A program made the translations under genes and the position numbers. A stretch of DNA of 64,000 bases from Pyxicephalus adspersus (lineage: Eukaryota; Chordata; Amphibia; Anura; Pyxicephalidae). The stretch lies in contig NC_092859.1 in NCBI RefSeq assembly GCF_032062135.1, forward strand, positions 64,718,366-64,782,365, written 5' to 3'. Positions 24,256-36,149 of this stretch are shown here, piece by piece (the first letter of the stretch is position 1; each line of letters opens with the position of its first letter). The notes under the pieces were generated by a model. The model did not search any database, had not been told where the DNA came from, and saw only the letters and a list, made by a program, of their open reading frames with translations.

Positions 24256-24589
24256 ACCGCTGATTTAGGCTAAATGCTTAACACATGATATACCTTATTT
24301 CCCAAGCAAACATTTTTTTAATAAGGCAAATATGTATTTTATATGGGGCATATATTAAAGCAGAACTAAAGTGTCACTTAAAAAATTAGTAAAAGAGCGG
24401 TGCATGAATGGTGGGGAGATTGAATAGACTACATCCTAGCCAATCAAGATGAATGAAGATTGCAACTAGAAAGAGAAGAAGGAAGAAGATCGTGGCTCCC
24501 TGAAATTGGCCATATGGAGGAACTTGAGAAGATTTTTTGTGATTATTGTGCATATTGCATGAAATCACAACTCATTCATAGCAAGAGGC

Positions 24590-24831
24590 ATAATAGTGGA
24601 GCAGGGAGACAGGAGGAGGAAGATGATTATGATGATAATGATGAGGGATACCATGTTGGGGCTGATGGACAGGACTCGTCCAACCCGCATTTGTGCTGTT
24701 ACGCCCCAGGCATTGTGCGGGCGATGAAACAACAGTAACTGCTGCAGCTTGAAGAAGAGGAGGTGGGAGTTGATTTTTACTTGGTCGTTTTAAATGTAGC
24801 TCGCAAGCCAAAAAAGTGTGGGCACCCCTGG
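24590..24831 (+). mobile_element. hAT fragment with opposite terminus
   Basis: Positions 24600-24770 are the reverse complement of 23220-23370 and read EEEDDYDDNDEG in the plus direction. The fragment ends with ttggcttgc-type sequence read in reverse and gggcacccctg at 24831, then GCCTAAAT. That octamer is identical to the one next to the other terminus at 24255 on the other strand. Confidence 0.65.
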
Positions 24832-24839
24832 CCTAAATC

Positions 24840-27800
24840 AACCCATTCATGAATAGTTGCAAATTTACTGGTCTTCATATAAAAATGGCAATGTGTGTAT
24901 TGTAATATATGCAAATACTGTCTCAACTATCTCATTTTTGAAGTCGTTCATGCTGAAATCCAAAAAAGTCCTGCATAATTGTTTTTTCACAACATAATTT
25001 TGTACTGGGGCATCAATCAATGTTCAAACACAGATTTTAACCCATGTGTATAGGCTTTTGGAATGGTCACTATAACAAATGCCTATTTTTAAATTTTTAT
25101 TAAAACAGAAGTATTTAGTTCAATCATTGGTGTGAAAAGACACCTTCAAAGAAGTTAAATTCTACTGTCTCATTAGGAAACTTTTTAGTTGCATCTTAAA
25201 AAAATGTAAAGATCTTTGCCCATACCTGTCAATTAGAAAAGAGTCAATTAGAGAAGAAAAACTGGAAGAGCTCATCATATTGTGCAAAACAATATGTACA
25301 TGTTTGGAATAATATGATCAGCTCCTCTAGTTTCCCTCAGTCCTCCCTTGTCAAAAATTAACTCTCTTCTAACTACCTAATATAAAACATGGGTAATTGT
25401 AGAGTGAAATGGTAAAGTCCCTGGGTTGAAAAGAAACATATCAATACTAATAAAGTTGTTTTGAGAATGACAGTGTCAGTAAGTAAGTGGAGGTCTGGTC
25501 GCATTTGGTACGTAAGATTCATCCGCAGCCACACTTGGGATCACCGTCAGGGGGATTAAAGTGATTATTCTTCAGCCTTGTCTGAAAGGCATTTTTGGAA
25601 TTAGAATCCACCAATGTACATACAAAATGTTTTATAAGAAAAAAAAAAACTATTAATGGTTGAAAACATTTCAAAACACAGAAGTTCTTGACATATAAGC
25701 TGACAGTCTCAAAAAACAAATTCAGGAAAGTGAGGAGGCTTTTTTTGTCTTACTTTTTTTGCTGCTGTCCTTTTGGGATAATTTCCCTTTACCTTCTGAT
25801 CTGGAGAGATAATGTAAGTTGAAATGTGTACAGGTGAGGGGATGTCCTATTTTAGGAAGTTCTGACAGGAACATGTCCCCATTGGAAGATTTACCCTTAC
25901 ATTTTGTTCTAGTGATGGCTGTAAAACTCCAAAATTCCTCATCAACTTCTATCCTGGTAAAAGTAGTCACCAACACTAACGGGTACATTTTCTTAAAGGG
26001 AGTCAATGAAAAGAAGAATGGCCATGGAGGTTGCAATTGCAATTGGTCCCTCTACAAGGCCCACCTTTTAACCATTGTCATCCTGTTTAGAGAGTGTTCT
26101 GCCTCCAGCAGCAAAAAAAAGGGTGGAAGTGCTGGTTTGCCAGAGTTCCTAAAAGTACAGATCATGACCTAATCTGGACCTGTTTGCCATGGGTCACTGC
26201 CTGCCCACTTATCAGAATTTTCTCTGGAGCTAACAGATCTGTGGGTTCGCCACTAGGGGTGCTTCTTACATATATATGATAATAAAAAAACTTGACAAAG
26301 GTCCCAATTCTTTCAACTTTATCAATACTCATAGAAAATACAATATTAACCATAGCTTTTGTATCTATTAATATGTAGGTGAATAAAAAGTTTAATTACA
26401 TCATAAATATTTGTATTGTAGTGATACATACTTGGCTTTAATGTCTTGATTCCCCCATTATAAACATATAAAATGTTTTTTTTAAAAAGTTAATATCATT
26501 GGCCTGTTATTGCCTTAAATAATGACACAAGCTATGAAAATGAAAGAGCAAAATAGTTTTACTATAAAAAGTAATTTCTTATGCTGCCCTTCAACCCTAC
26601 CCTCCAATCTTTCTATTGAAAATATTTAGAAACAACAACAAAACAACAAAACTATTTTATGCTGATGAACAGCAACTCCATAAACAGATCTTTAAATTAA
26701 TTGCTAATAAACTTTATTGGAAGACAATCGATTAATAGATTAGGCATCCTGGTCCGCTGTCCGTCCTCCCCAGATGTCATCCTTTGTGCATTGAAGTACT
26801 GGGGGCAACCATGTCCTGGCACCGCACAACTAACTTCTCAAGGCTGAGCGGTGATAATTGCGAAGTTAGATTGTGGTTATTTTCACCTGGTGAGTATTGG
26901 TGCTGAACCAGGTCCTGGCAGAGACAAAATAAATGGACTAACCGAAGCTCTACAGTGTCCTGTGTTGTGCTACTTCCCTTAATTTCACACTATATTGACA
27001 GACTAATGAACTAAACACCTTTAATATTATGCCAGGATCCTTTTCACATGTATATAATTACAGCACTGCAGTTAACAGATTGGAAGATGTTTGTGATGTA
27101 AACCATCCCCTTATTAATGCTGACATATGAAAGTAGAGAATGTTGTAAAAATGTTCTATAAAAAATTGAGTTAAATGTTTGGACACCCAAAAATTATAAT
27201 CTTCTCAAATATTGTTTAGTACAAATAAATACTCTCTGGATGACATAAATAACATACATTTATTTTTTCATTTGTATACATCGTTTCTATATACAGTAAC
27301 TGCATTCTGTAATTTTTTTGTACATTGAACATGGTTGCTTTTTCTTTGCTGTCAATAGATCAGCAAATAATGTATATTTACTTTATTTGATGTTTTCCGA
27401 TGTTTTGCAACACCCAATGCTGATTTCTTTATATGTACCTGTGGTAGAAATAATGATATCCAATTCATTATGTTGTAATTTAAGGTACTGCCTTTTTATA
27501 TAAGGCAAAAAAGGTAACAGAAAAACTCCAGCCCTATTTTACAATATAAAAATAAACAGCCAATTAAACAATAAAAAATCATAGATATTTTATTAAAACT
27601 TTATGTCAAAATATTGTTTACCATTTCATCTAGTAAAGGGTAATAAATAAACCAGACCATCTTGCCTCTCTTGAGTAATTTCCTAGTGTGTATTGTCCCA
27701 TCTATTTTTTAATAGATAATAATATTAATAACAATTTGCTTCACAGAACTGCTCAAGATTAAGTTGTAAAAAGATGCCGCTATTGCTTGGAGCTTATCAC

Positions 27801-27954
27801 CTGAAAGCATTAAATATAAACCATGCATATGTACTTTTTCATATAATAATACATATTATTTAAACACAAGCCTATTTGGTTCTAATGTTATCAAAATGTT
27901 ATGACAAATGTTATAAATGGTAATATGCAAAACAAAACAAATTGTTACATATAT
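24840..27954. other. AT-rich interval, nothing recognised
   Basis: Several ORFs of 60-117 codons (for example 25722-26172 on both strands) have no recognised motif. No splice-coherent exons were found by eye. Confidence 0.4.
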
Positions 27955-28145
27955 ACATACATAGCAGGTTGAAAAAAGACATAGGTCCATCAAGTTCAAC
28001 CACTAGTGAAATAAACATATCCCAGATATAAAACCCTGTTAGACATAGTTGGTCCAGAGGAAGGCAAAAAAAACAGGGGACAAAAATTCCTTTCTGAATC
28101 TATGAGGCAATCGGGTGTTCCCTGGATCAACAGTCAATGTTATCT

Positions 28146-29595
28146 TTACTTTAAATCCCTATACCCAGTTATATTCTGTGCTTCTAGAAAAACATCCACC
28201 TTTTGCTTAAAGCAATCTATAGTAGTTGCTGAAACTACTTCCTGAGGGAGCCGATTCCACATTTTCACAGACCTTACAGTGAAGAATCCCTTCCTTATCC
28301 GGAGCTTAAACTTTTTTTCCAACAGACACAAAAAGAGTACCCTCTTGTTCTTTGTAATGATCTCAAAGTGAATATTTGGGAAGATAGTTCTCTATATGGA
28401 TCATTTATATATTTATACAGGGTGATCATATCCCCCCTTAGACATCTCTTCTCAAGGGATAATAGATTTAGTTCAGCTAATCTCTCCTCATAGCTGAGCT
28501 CCTCCATTCCTTTTATTAGTTTATTTGCCCTTTTCTGCACTCTCTCCAATTCCACAATGTCCTTTTTGTGAACTGGTGCCCAAAACTGGACTGCATATTC
28601 CAGATGTGGTCTGACCAATGCTTTGTACAGGGGCAGGATTATGTCTCCATCTCTGCGTTCTATTCCTTTTTTAATACAAGAAAATACTGTACTAGCTTTA
28701 GATTCTGCAGCTTGACATTGCATGCTTTTATTAAGTCTATGATCTACTAGAACCCCCAGATCCTTTTCCATTTTTGACTCCCTCAAATGTATTCCCCCTA
28801 GACAGTATGAAGCATGAATGTTGTTAGCCCCCAAGTGCATGACTTTACATTTATTAATAATAAATGTAATTTGCCACTTGGCTGCCCAATCAAACAGTAC
28901 ATCCAGGTCTGCTTGTAGAATATAGACATCCTGTATGGACTTAATTCCATTACTTAGTTTGGTGTCATCTGCAAACACAGGAATGGTACTTTTAATCCCA
29001 AACACTATATCATGTATAAAGATGTTAAACAGTAGGTCCCAACACTGAACCCTGGGGTACACCACTAATAACCTTAGACCATTCAGAGTATAAATCATTA
29101 ATTACAACTCTCTGGATGCAGTCTTTAAGCCAGTTCGCCATACATTTACAGATTGACTTTTCTAAACCTATTGACCCTAACTTGCAAATTATCTGTCTGT
29201 GGGGTACAGTGTCAAATGCTTTAGCAAAGTCCAAGTACACTATATCAACTGCTACTCCACTGTCTACCTGTTTACTTATTTCCTTATAAAAAGAGAGTAA
29301 ATTTGTTTGACAACTTCGGTCTTTTTTAAAGCCAATAACTATCACTTATACTAATATTTTCTAGCAGAAACTCGTCTATGTGGTTCTTTATAAAATTCTC
29401 TAGGACCTTTCCAGCTATGGACATTAAACTAACCGGTCTGTAGTTACCTGGTAATGACTTTGCTCCCTTTTTAAAGATAGGTACCACATTGGCCTTACGC
29501 CAATCCATCGGTACGTTGCCAGTGACTAAGGAGTCTCGAAAAATTAGAAATAATCCATCGGGTCCTGGTGCTTTGTCAACCTTCATTTTTCCCAA
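28146..29595 (-). pseudogene. CR1 ORF2 reverse transcriptase and C-terminus
   Basis: RT for target-primed integration. DKAPGPDGL is near 29575 and NYRPVSLMS near 29440. VYLDFAKAFDTVPH (first catalytic Asp) is near 29230 and SGVPQGSVLGP near 29055. FADDTKLSN (catalytic Asp pair) is near 28950. The C-terminal segment has RTRGYSF and, in another frame, KMWNRLPQEVVSATTIDCF (28275-28200), the usual LINE C-terminus. Frame changes occur near 29340, 29040 and 28310, so it is inactive. Catalytic residues are retained. Confidence 0.9.
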
Positions 29596-30163
29596 CTGTT
29601 TCTCAATTGTGACTCATTTAAGGCAGTGACGTTGCTATTATGAATTTGGACTTGAGCTCTGCCATTTTCCTTTGTGTACACAGAGCTAAAAAAACGTGTA
29701 AATCTGTAAATCTGCCTTTTCTTCATTCCCAGTTACCAACCCAGCGACATCCTTTAAGAGGCCTACATGCTCAGATCTGATTTGTTTGCTGTTTATATAT
29801 TTAAAAAAAATGTAGGGGTTTTCCTTACTTTCCTTTGTAATCTGTCTCCTTATCTCCTTTTACATCTTTTGTTATATTCTTTATAGTTTTCAAATTATGA
29901 AAGTGGTCCTTCATTTTTATATTTTTTGGAATGCCATTTACTTGTTATTTATGGCTATTTTAACATCAGCTGTGAGCCACATAGGTTTTAATTTTAGCCT
30001 CTTAAACTCATTACCCATTGGAGTATAATTTTCAGTGTGGTTTTGTAAAACAGACTTGAAACATTCCCATTTCTGTTCAGTGAGGACAATATTGTCTCCC
30101 AGTCCAAGTCACAAAGAGCCGCCCTTAATAATGGAACATTTGCTCTCTTAAAATTAAATGTTT
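29596..30163 (-). pseudogene. CR1 ORF2 linker between endonuclease and RT, decayed
   Basis: Minus-strand sequence between the endonuclease and RT ORFs with no long open frame. It is co-linear with the expected ORF2 linker, so it is treated as eroded coding sequence. Confidence 0.55.
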
Positions 30164-30897
30164 TTATCTATTCTCTTTTATATGCACATTGGTTATAAGC
30201 TCGGCGTTGTTAGAAAGAACTAGGTCCAGCAGAGTATCATTTCTAGTTGGGGCTTCTATAAACTGTACCATAAAATTATCTTGTATTAAATTCAGAAATG
30301 TTCTCCCTTTTGCTGTTCCTGTAGTGCCATTACTCCAGTCAATGTCAGGGTAGTTGAAATCTCCCATGATTAAAACACTTCCACTTTTTGCTGCTTTTTC
30401 TATCTGTGCTATTAGTTGATTTTCTATTTCTTCCTTAGCACTGGGGGGCCTATAGCAGACTCCAATAATTAATTGTGTGTTATTCAACCCCACATTCAAC
30501 TCCACCCATAATGCCTTGTTCCATCCGCAATTTCTTCTGTCACATTCACTTTTAGATCACTTCTCACATACAGACAGACACCACCACCCTTTCAGTTGAC
30601 TCTGTCTTTACGAAAAAGAGTATACCCAGGAATATTGACAGCCCAGTGATGCAAAGAACAAAGCCAGGATTCAGCAATGAAAACTAAGTCATAATTCTCC
30701 TCACTCATTAAGGCTTTCAACTCCCCAATTTTGTTTGCTAGACTTCTAGCATTGGTGAGCAGGCTCTTTAAACCATTGCTGCTTTTACCATCATTGTTTG
30801 CCAATTCCTTTTGTTTTTCAATACAGCTAGTAGTGCACCATCCAATGTTTATGTAACGTGGGAAGCTCCATACATTTATGCAAGACCTTTCCCCCAA
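30164..30897 (-). pseudogene. CR1 ORF2 apurinic-like endonuclease
   Basis: Nicks target DNA. The start near 30770 has LLTNARSLANKIGELKAL and then DLVFIAESWL (catalytic Glu in ESW). After a break at 30505-30600, GVCYRPPSAKEE is near 30450 and LIMGDFNYPDIDW (catalytic Asp-Asn) near 30360. The conserved SDH motif that should end the domain is not clearly seen, and the frame stops at 30164. Confidence 0.85.
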
Positions 30898-30981
30898 CTA
30901 TCCCCAATCCACCCTCCACTAGTGGCTGACCCCTGACTAACCTTTCTGCCACCTTATTTAACTGTCCCACACCCCTCTGTC

Positions 30982-31440
30982 CTAGTTTAAATATCCCTCC
31001 ACCATTTCCCTAAATCTTTCCCCTAGCACAGCTGACCCCCTTTCATTTACGTGCAAACCATCTCTGGCATACAGTTTGTACCCCAATGAAAAGACAGCCC
31101 AGTGCTCTATGAACCCAGAACCTTCCCTCTTGCACCAAGACATAAGCCATGCATTTAGCTGCCTAAGCTCCCTCTGCCTTTTCTGTGTTGTGCATGGCAC
31201 AGGCAATATTCCAGAGAACATAACCTTGGAGGGCCTTTCCTTCAACTTGAAACCTAGTTCTTTAAACTGATTTTTAAGGATCATCCATCTTCCATCTGTC
31301 TTGTCATTGGTTCCAACATGGACCAAGATGGCTGGGTCCTGTCCAGCCCCTTCCAGTAGTTTGTCCACTCGGTCCACCACATGCCGAACCCTGGTACCAG
31401 GGAGACAGCAAACCATTCGGTTGAAGGGATCCAGGCGACA
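30982..31440 (-). pseudogene. CR1 ORF1 esterase (SGNH type), 5'-truncated
   Basis: CR1 ORF1 proteins carry an esterase-like domain. The ORF has ILVHVGTNDKTDG near 31320 (block III, Gly-x-Asn-Asp) and DGLHVNERGSAVLG near 31050 (block V, Asp-x-x-His). The N-terminal block with the Ser would lie upstream of 31440, where the element is truncated by the hAT-like sequence. It is open for 144 codons without stops. Confidence 0.85.
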
Positions 31441-31450
31441 AACTATTCTA

Positions 31451-31720
31451 TGCGTCCTCCTAATTAGTGTTGTCGTTCAAATTCGGGTCGTCCCAATGTT
31501 CGACCCAACGACCCGTGTCCTCCTACCATTCAAATTCGGGTGGACACGACCCTAATTTTGCTGGATTCGAAGCCCCGAATTCGACCCTCCCACAATGCCT
31601 GGTGACCTCCCCCATGATGCCTAGGGCCCTCCAATAACAGCAGAGATGCTCCCCTCCATGTTTGTTGTGACAGCCAGCCAATCTGTCACTGCATGCCACA
31701 CAGGCAGCTATTGGCCTATA
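31451..31720 (+). promoter_or_regulatory. hAT 5' end and promoter
   Basis: Starts near tagtgttgtcgttcaaattc, with repeated 'ttcgggtcg' and 'cgacccg' blocks. At 31712-31720 is cctatataagg, a TATA box, preceded by 'cagctattgg', a CCAAT-type element in reverse. Transcription would start near 31745. No matching right terminus was found, so the element boundary is tentative. Confidence 0.6.
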
Positions 31721-31930
31721 TAAGGCCAGGGCGTGCCTGCATTTACCACTCCTGACAGAGATTTGCTAGCATCAAAAACCTTTCTGTGCTGCTTGGCTTG
31801 CTTTGTCAAAGCGAAAAAAAGTGCTTTACTTTGTCACACTCACACCATTAGTAAGATAGATTGTTGGATTGTACTGTATTGGTGCGGCCCTGAAATCTAC
31901 TGTACTCAGATATGTAGAAAGTTTCACTGT

Positions 31931-31974
31931 TAGCTAGATAGATAGATACATAGATAGATAGATAGATAGTCAGT
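31931..31974 (+). repeat. (TAGA)n microsatellite
   Basis: Imperfect tagatagataga repeats in the 5' UTR of the hAT copy. Confidence 0.9.
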
Positions 31975-32299
31975 CAGTGTGTTACATACATGCAGCCAAA
32001 GGCAGGGTCCCCTCGCTGACTGCATGCACAGTATCACACTTGTACTGAAAGACAGACACACAGACGCAGTGTATACTGCAGTATATAGTTTGTATACTGT
32101 GCTGCATATTACAAGCCTCACCACTGAAGCAAAGTGCTGCATACAACACACACAGCGCACTTGCATTTTTTGTGTCAACCTCCCCCCTCCCCCCCAATAA
32201 AAGAATCCACTTACTGTACAAATTTACATATACATATAGCATATTAGCTACAAAGTATTTTGCAGGGTGTCAAGCCACATAAATAAAAACATTTCTACA

Positions 32300-34972
32300 A
32301 TGTCTGGCCAAAGAGAAAAGGGCAGCTTTGGCAGGGGTGGCAAGCAAAGCAGTATGACACAGGCCTTACAGGTGTCCCAAACTGCCCATGATACACCTGT
32401 TCCTCCTAGTTCTTCATCAGCCGCTGGAAAGTCACGTGTACAGCAGTATGAAGAGGAGTCCCACCGAGGGGTTGAAGAGGCGGAGCTACAAGAATTCCTT
32501 CAAGATGCTCAGTTGTTTCAGTCATCTGACGAAGAGTCAGTTCACAGGCTTTCCCCCTACTTACTTTTCACCAGAACACTCTGAGCCAGACAAGCCAATT
32601 CAAACTGGCTCCAAAAGGCCGCTGCTTCCTTTCGGCACATATAGGGAAACTGTCTCTTCTGATGATGATGTCCTTGATCTGACATGGGGCGAACAAGGAG
32701 ATCATCATAGGCAGGAAGAAGAGGAGGAGGAAAAAGAGGAGGGGGGAGGTTGCAGAGCGCCCTCAAAGGGGGAGAGGGAGGAAGAGGGTAAAAGCTGCCC
32801 ACACTCTGCATTCTTCAAGTACCAGTGAGGCAAGTCATAGACGTATATCGTCGGAAGCTGTCACCACCGCTATGCCTCAACAACCGTGGACCGCCACCAT
32901 GAGCACCAGCTCCAGAGCACCTTTCGGCCCAGTTAGATGTTTGCCCGTGTGGGCATTTTTTAATGTCCATAGTGATGACAACACTATGGTAATTTGTAAA
33001 CTGTGTGCTCAACACTTAAAACGAGGCAAAAACCCAAACAAAGTTGGAACAAGTTGCATGAGCACTCTAAAAAGCCACTACCCAGTAACCTGGCGGGAAC
33101 ACCCGGTCAAAGCACAGAGCTCTGTGCCACCACCTCCACCCAAGAAGCAATCTCAAACTGCTCGATCTTCCTCCCCTGCCTTTCCTCCTTCTGCCACCAA
33201 TGTTACCCATGCTGCTGCCAGCAATTTGAATGGGGCATGTAGCCGAGCATTACCTTTTTCAGGCTCCACCAGTGGTGAGCAGGAGCTCCAACGCAGATCA
33301 GCTGCTGTTTGTCGCATTGCTAGCAGTCAAGACCAGGCATCATTGCCATCCCTCACAACTTCTACCCCATCGTCCAATCTTTCTGTGGTTAGCATTAGCA
33401 GCATCCAACTTTCCTTCCCCCAGATGCTGGAGCGCAAGATGAAATATGGCCCAAATTACCCCAAAACAAAGCTAATCAATGTGGCAATTGCACAGCTGTT
33501 TGCGTTAGAGCTCCTCCTTTAATGGCTGGTGGATTCCAATGCGTTCCGTTATGCATTCCTCTGCGCAAACGCACAGTACGTTATGCCTAAGCAACAGTAA
33601 TTTGCAGAAAAATGTGTTCCTGCTTTGCATGAACACGTGCAGAGCAATGTGTCCATGGCCCTGCAGCACTCAGTTTCTAGCAAGGTGCACGTGACAACCG
33701 ACAGTTGGTCGAGCAAGCATGGAGTGGGAAGATATATTTCCTATACAGCTCACTGGGCAACTTTGGTGGCAGCAGGGGAAGATGCAGCTGCAGCAAGGCC
33801 TGCATACCTACCTCCGCCCAGAGCACATCGCCATGCAATTTCCTCCTCAACCTCCACTTCCACCTACTCTTTTGACTCTTGTGCCTCAACTTCTTCCTCC
33901 AGGGACACTTTGCCGTGGAGACCCAGCACCTCCCATTCAGCATCATCTGTTCACCGCCAGCAACAACCTGCAGTTTGCTATTTCGGTGCACAATTCAGAC
34001 ATTGCCACGCAGTCCTGAGGTTGCAAAGCCTGGGTTCCCTCAGCCATTCTTAGTGCCTTGCGGGAGCAGGAGCACATATGGCTCACTCCCAACAGACTTC
34101 AGCCAGGCAAGGTCGTGTGTGACAACGGGGCCAATCTGCTGGCAGCCCTGAGTTGTGGGAAACACACACGTACCTTGCCTGGCTCACGTCATGAACCTGA
34201 TAGTACAGAGCTTCCTTGGGAATTACCCAGGCCTTCAGCCGCTGTTACTGAAGGCCAGAAAGTTGTCAGCGCATTTCCGCCGGTCGTACACAGCCAGCAC
34301 CAGTTCGGTGGATTTACAGCGAAATCTCAACCTGCCAGTGCACCGGTTAATTTGTGATGTGGCCACATGTTGGAATTCCACCTTTTACATGCTGCAGTGG
34401 CTGGCTGAATAACAGAAAGCGGTGGTGGATTACGTGAAAGAGTCTGTTCGTTTTAGAAGTATACCTACACTACTTTTCTTCAGCCCTGCGGAGTGGCTGC
34501 AAATTGAGGACTTGTGCACCTTTTGAAGAGGCCACCAGGATTATCAGCAGAGATCAGGCCTGTGTCAGTGACACCATCCCCATCATATGCCTGCTGGAAC
34601 AGATGATGGTGGATCTCGGACACGTCATGACAGCCTTCATGCAGTGAATAGTGCATAGCCAAAGATCCACGCATACAACACATAAAAACACAGACTGACG
34701 ACTATTGGATTGCTACATTACTGGATCCACGTTACAAGCCTGAGATACAACATCTGATCTTGCTCCAATACAGGGGACCTAAAATGCAGCACTACCAAGA
34801 AGTGCTTGTAAGGGACTTGTGCTCAGCCTTTCCGGCTGCCTGCAGCAGCAGCAGCAGGGATCCCTATTTCAGTTCCACCAGCCATGGGAGCCAAACAACT
34901 GCTTTAAGTGGCATGGGTGGCAGCAGTGGTAGAGGTCGTCTAAGCCACTTGCTATCTATAAAAAAAACATAA
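32300..34972 (+). pseudogene. hAT transposase with BED zinc finger, broken
   Basis: Cut-and-paste transposase. It starts at MSGQREKGSFGRGG (32300). The acidic N-terminus runs 32440-32800, with a frameshift near 32560. The BED finger is VWAFFNVHSDDN, then CKLC, then GTSCMSTLKSH (32950-33075). KVHVTTDSWSSKHG (33680-33720) gives the first catalytic Asp. VVCDNGANLLAAL (near 34110) gives the second. Then PCLAHVMNLIVQSFL, RLICDVATCWNSTFYMLQ (34340-34400) and WIATLLDPRYKPE (near 34710). Stops and frameshifts occur at 33522, 33780, 34150, 34410 and 34525. The C-terminal dimerisation block present in the minus-strand copy is missing, and the frame runs into an AT-rich array. Confidence 0.87.
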
Positions 34973-36070
34973 AAATGTCTGTATTTATGTAAAAAAAATA
35001 CAGATATTTACTTCTGTTATCACTTGCAATCTCTCAAAATGAACAGAAAAATGTATGTATTTCTGTAAAAAAACATATTTTATTCTGATACCACTTGCTA
35101 TCTATCAAAATAAACAGAAAAATTTCTGTTTTTCTATAAAAAGATACAGATATTTAATTCAGGCTACAACTTGCTATCTATCAAAAAAGCCATAAAAATG
35201 TATGTATTTCTCTCAAAAAAAAATACAGATATTTAATTATGATAAATAAATATCAGTATTTTTTAGAGAGAAATACAGATTTTTTATGGCTATTTAGATA
35301 GATAGTAAGTGGTATTAGAATTCAATATCTGTATTTTTTTTGTACAGAAATAAAGAAAATTTTATGGGTTTTTGGATAGATACTAAGTGCTATCAGAATG
35401 AAATATCTGTATTTTTATGGATAAATATAGAAATTTTTCTGGCTTTTGTGATAGACTACAAGAGGTAAAATTTAGGATACCTCTTGCAATCTATCACAAA
35501 AAAACCTAAAAATGTCTGTATTTCTGTAAAAAAAATACAGATATTTAATTATGATAGCACTCGGTATCTATCCTAAAACCCATAAAAAATTCAGTATTTC
35601 TCTCCAAAAAATACAGATATTTTATTCTGATCCTACTTTGCTATATATCTCCAAAGCCATAAAAATCTCTAAATTTCTCTCCCAAAAATCTAGATATTTA
35701 ATTCTGATAGCACTTGGTATCCATCCAAAAGACCATAAAAAATTCTATATTTCTCTATAGAAAATACAGATCTTTAGTTCTTATCCCACTTTGCTATATA
35801 TCCCTAAAGCCATAAAAATTGATGTATTACTCTACAAACAATACTGATATTTAATTCTGATAGCACTTGATAGTTGTTATCTATCTAAAAGGCCATAAAA
35901 AACTACATATTTTTCTCCAAAAAATACAGATATTTTATTCTGATAGCACTTGGTATGTATCCTAAAACCCATAAAAATGTATGTATTTATGTGAAACAAA
36001 TACAGATATTTAACTGTGATGGCACTTGCTAGATATCCACAAATGATAAAAAATGTATGTATTTCCCCGC
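34960..36070 (+). repeat. AT-rich tandem array, about 70-bp unit
   Basis: Roughly fifteen degenerate units with 'ataaaaatgtatgtatttct', 'aaaatacagatattta', 'ttctgatagcacttgctat' and 'ctatccaaaa' blocks. A stretch in the middle (35240-35460) is in inverted orientation. It lies between the hAT transposase and the GC-rich array. The ORF at 35551-35760 is an artefact. Confidence 0.85.
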
Positions 36071-36149
36071 GGATTCCACCAAGTCCGTTCCCCTTTTATA
36101 TGGTTTCACTAGATAGTAGGTATGGAAAGTGTGATTTTCGTTAATCCAT

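Larger units (their letters stand above)
27955..31450 (-). mobile_element. CR1-type LINE, minus strand
   Basis: The 3' end is the characteristic CR1 tail 'aggttgaaaaaagacatag' followed by 'gtccatcaagttcaacc' when read on the plus strand from 27966, with short octamer-like tatacatac repeats at the very end. Reading leftward from 31450: ORF1 esterase, endonuclease, RT and C-terminal domain. The 5' end is cut at about 31450, where a hAT-like sequence begins. Confidence 0.9.

Noticed and set aside
25722..26172. Overlapping ORFs on both strands as a possible gene
   Set aside because: No motif, no splice-coherent extension and similar openness on both strands.
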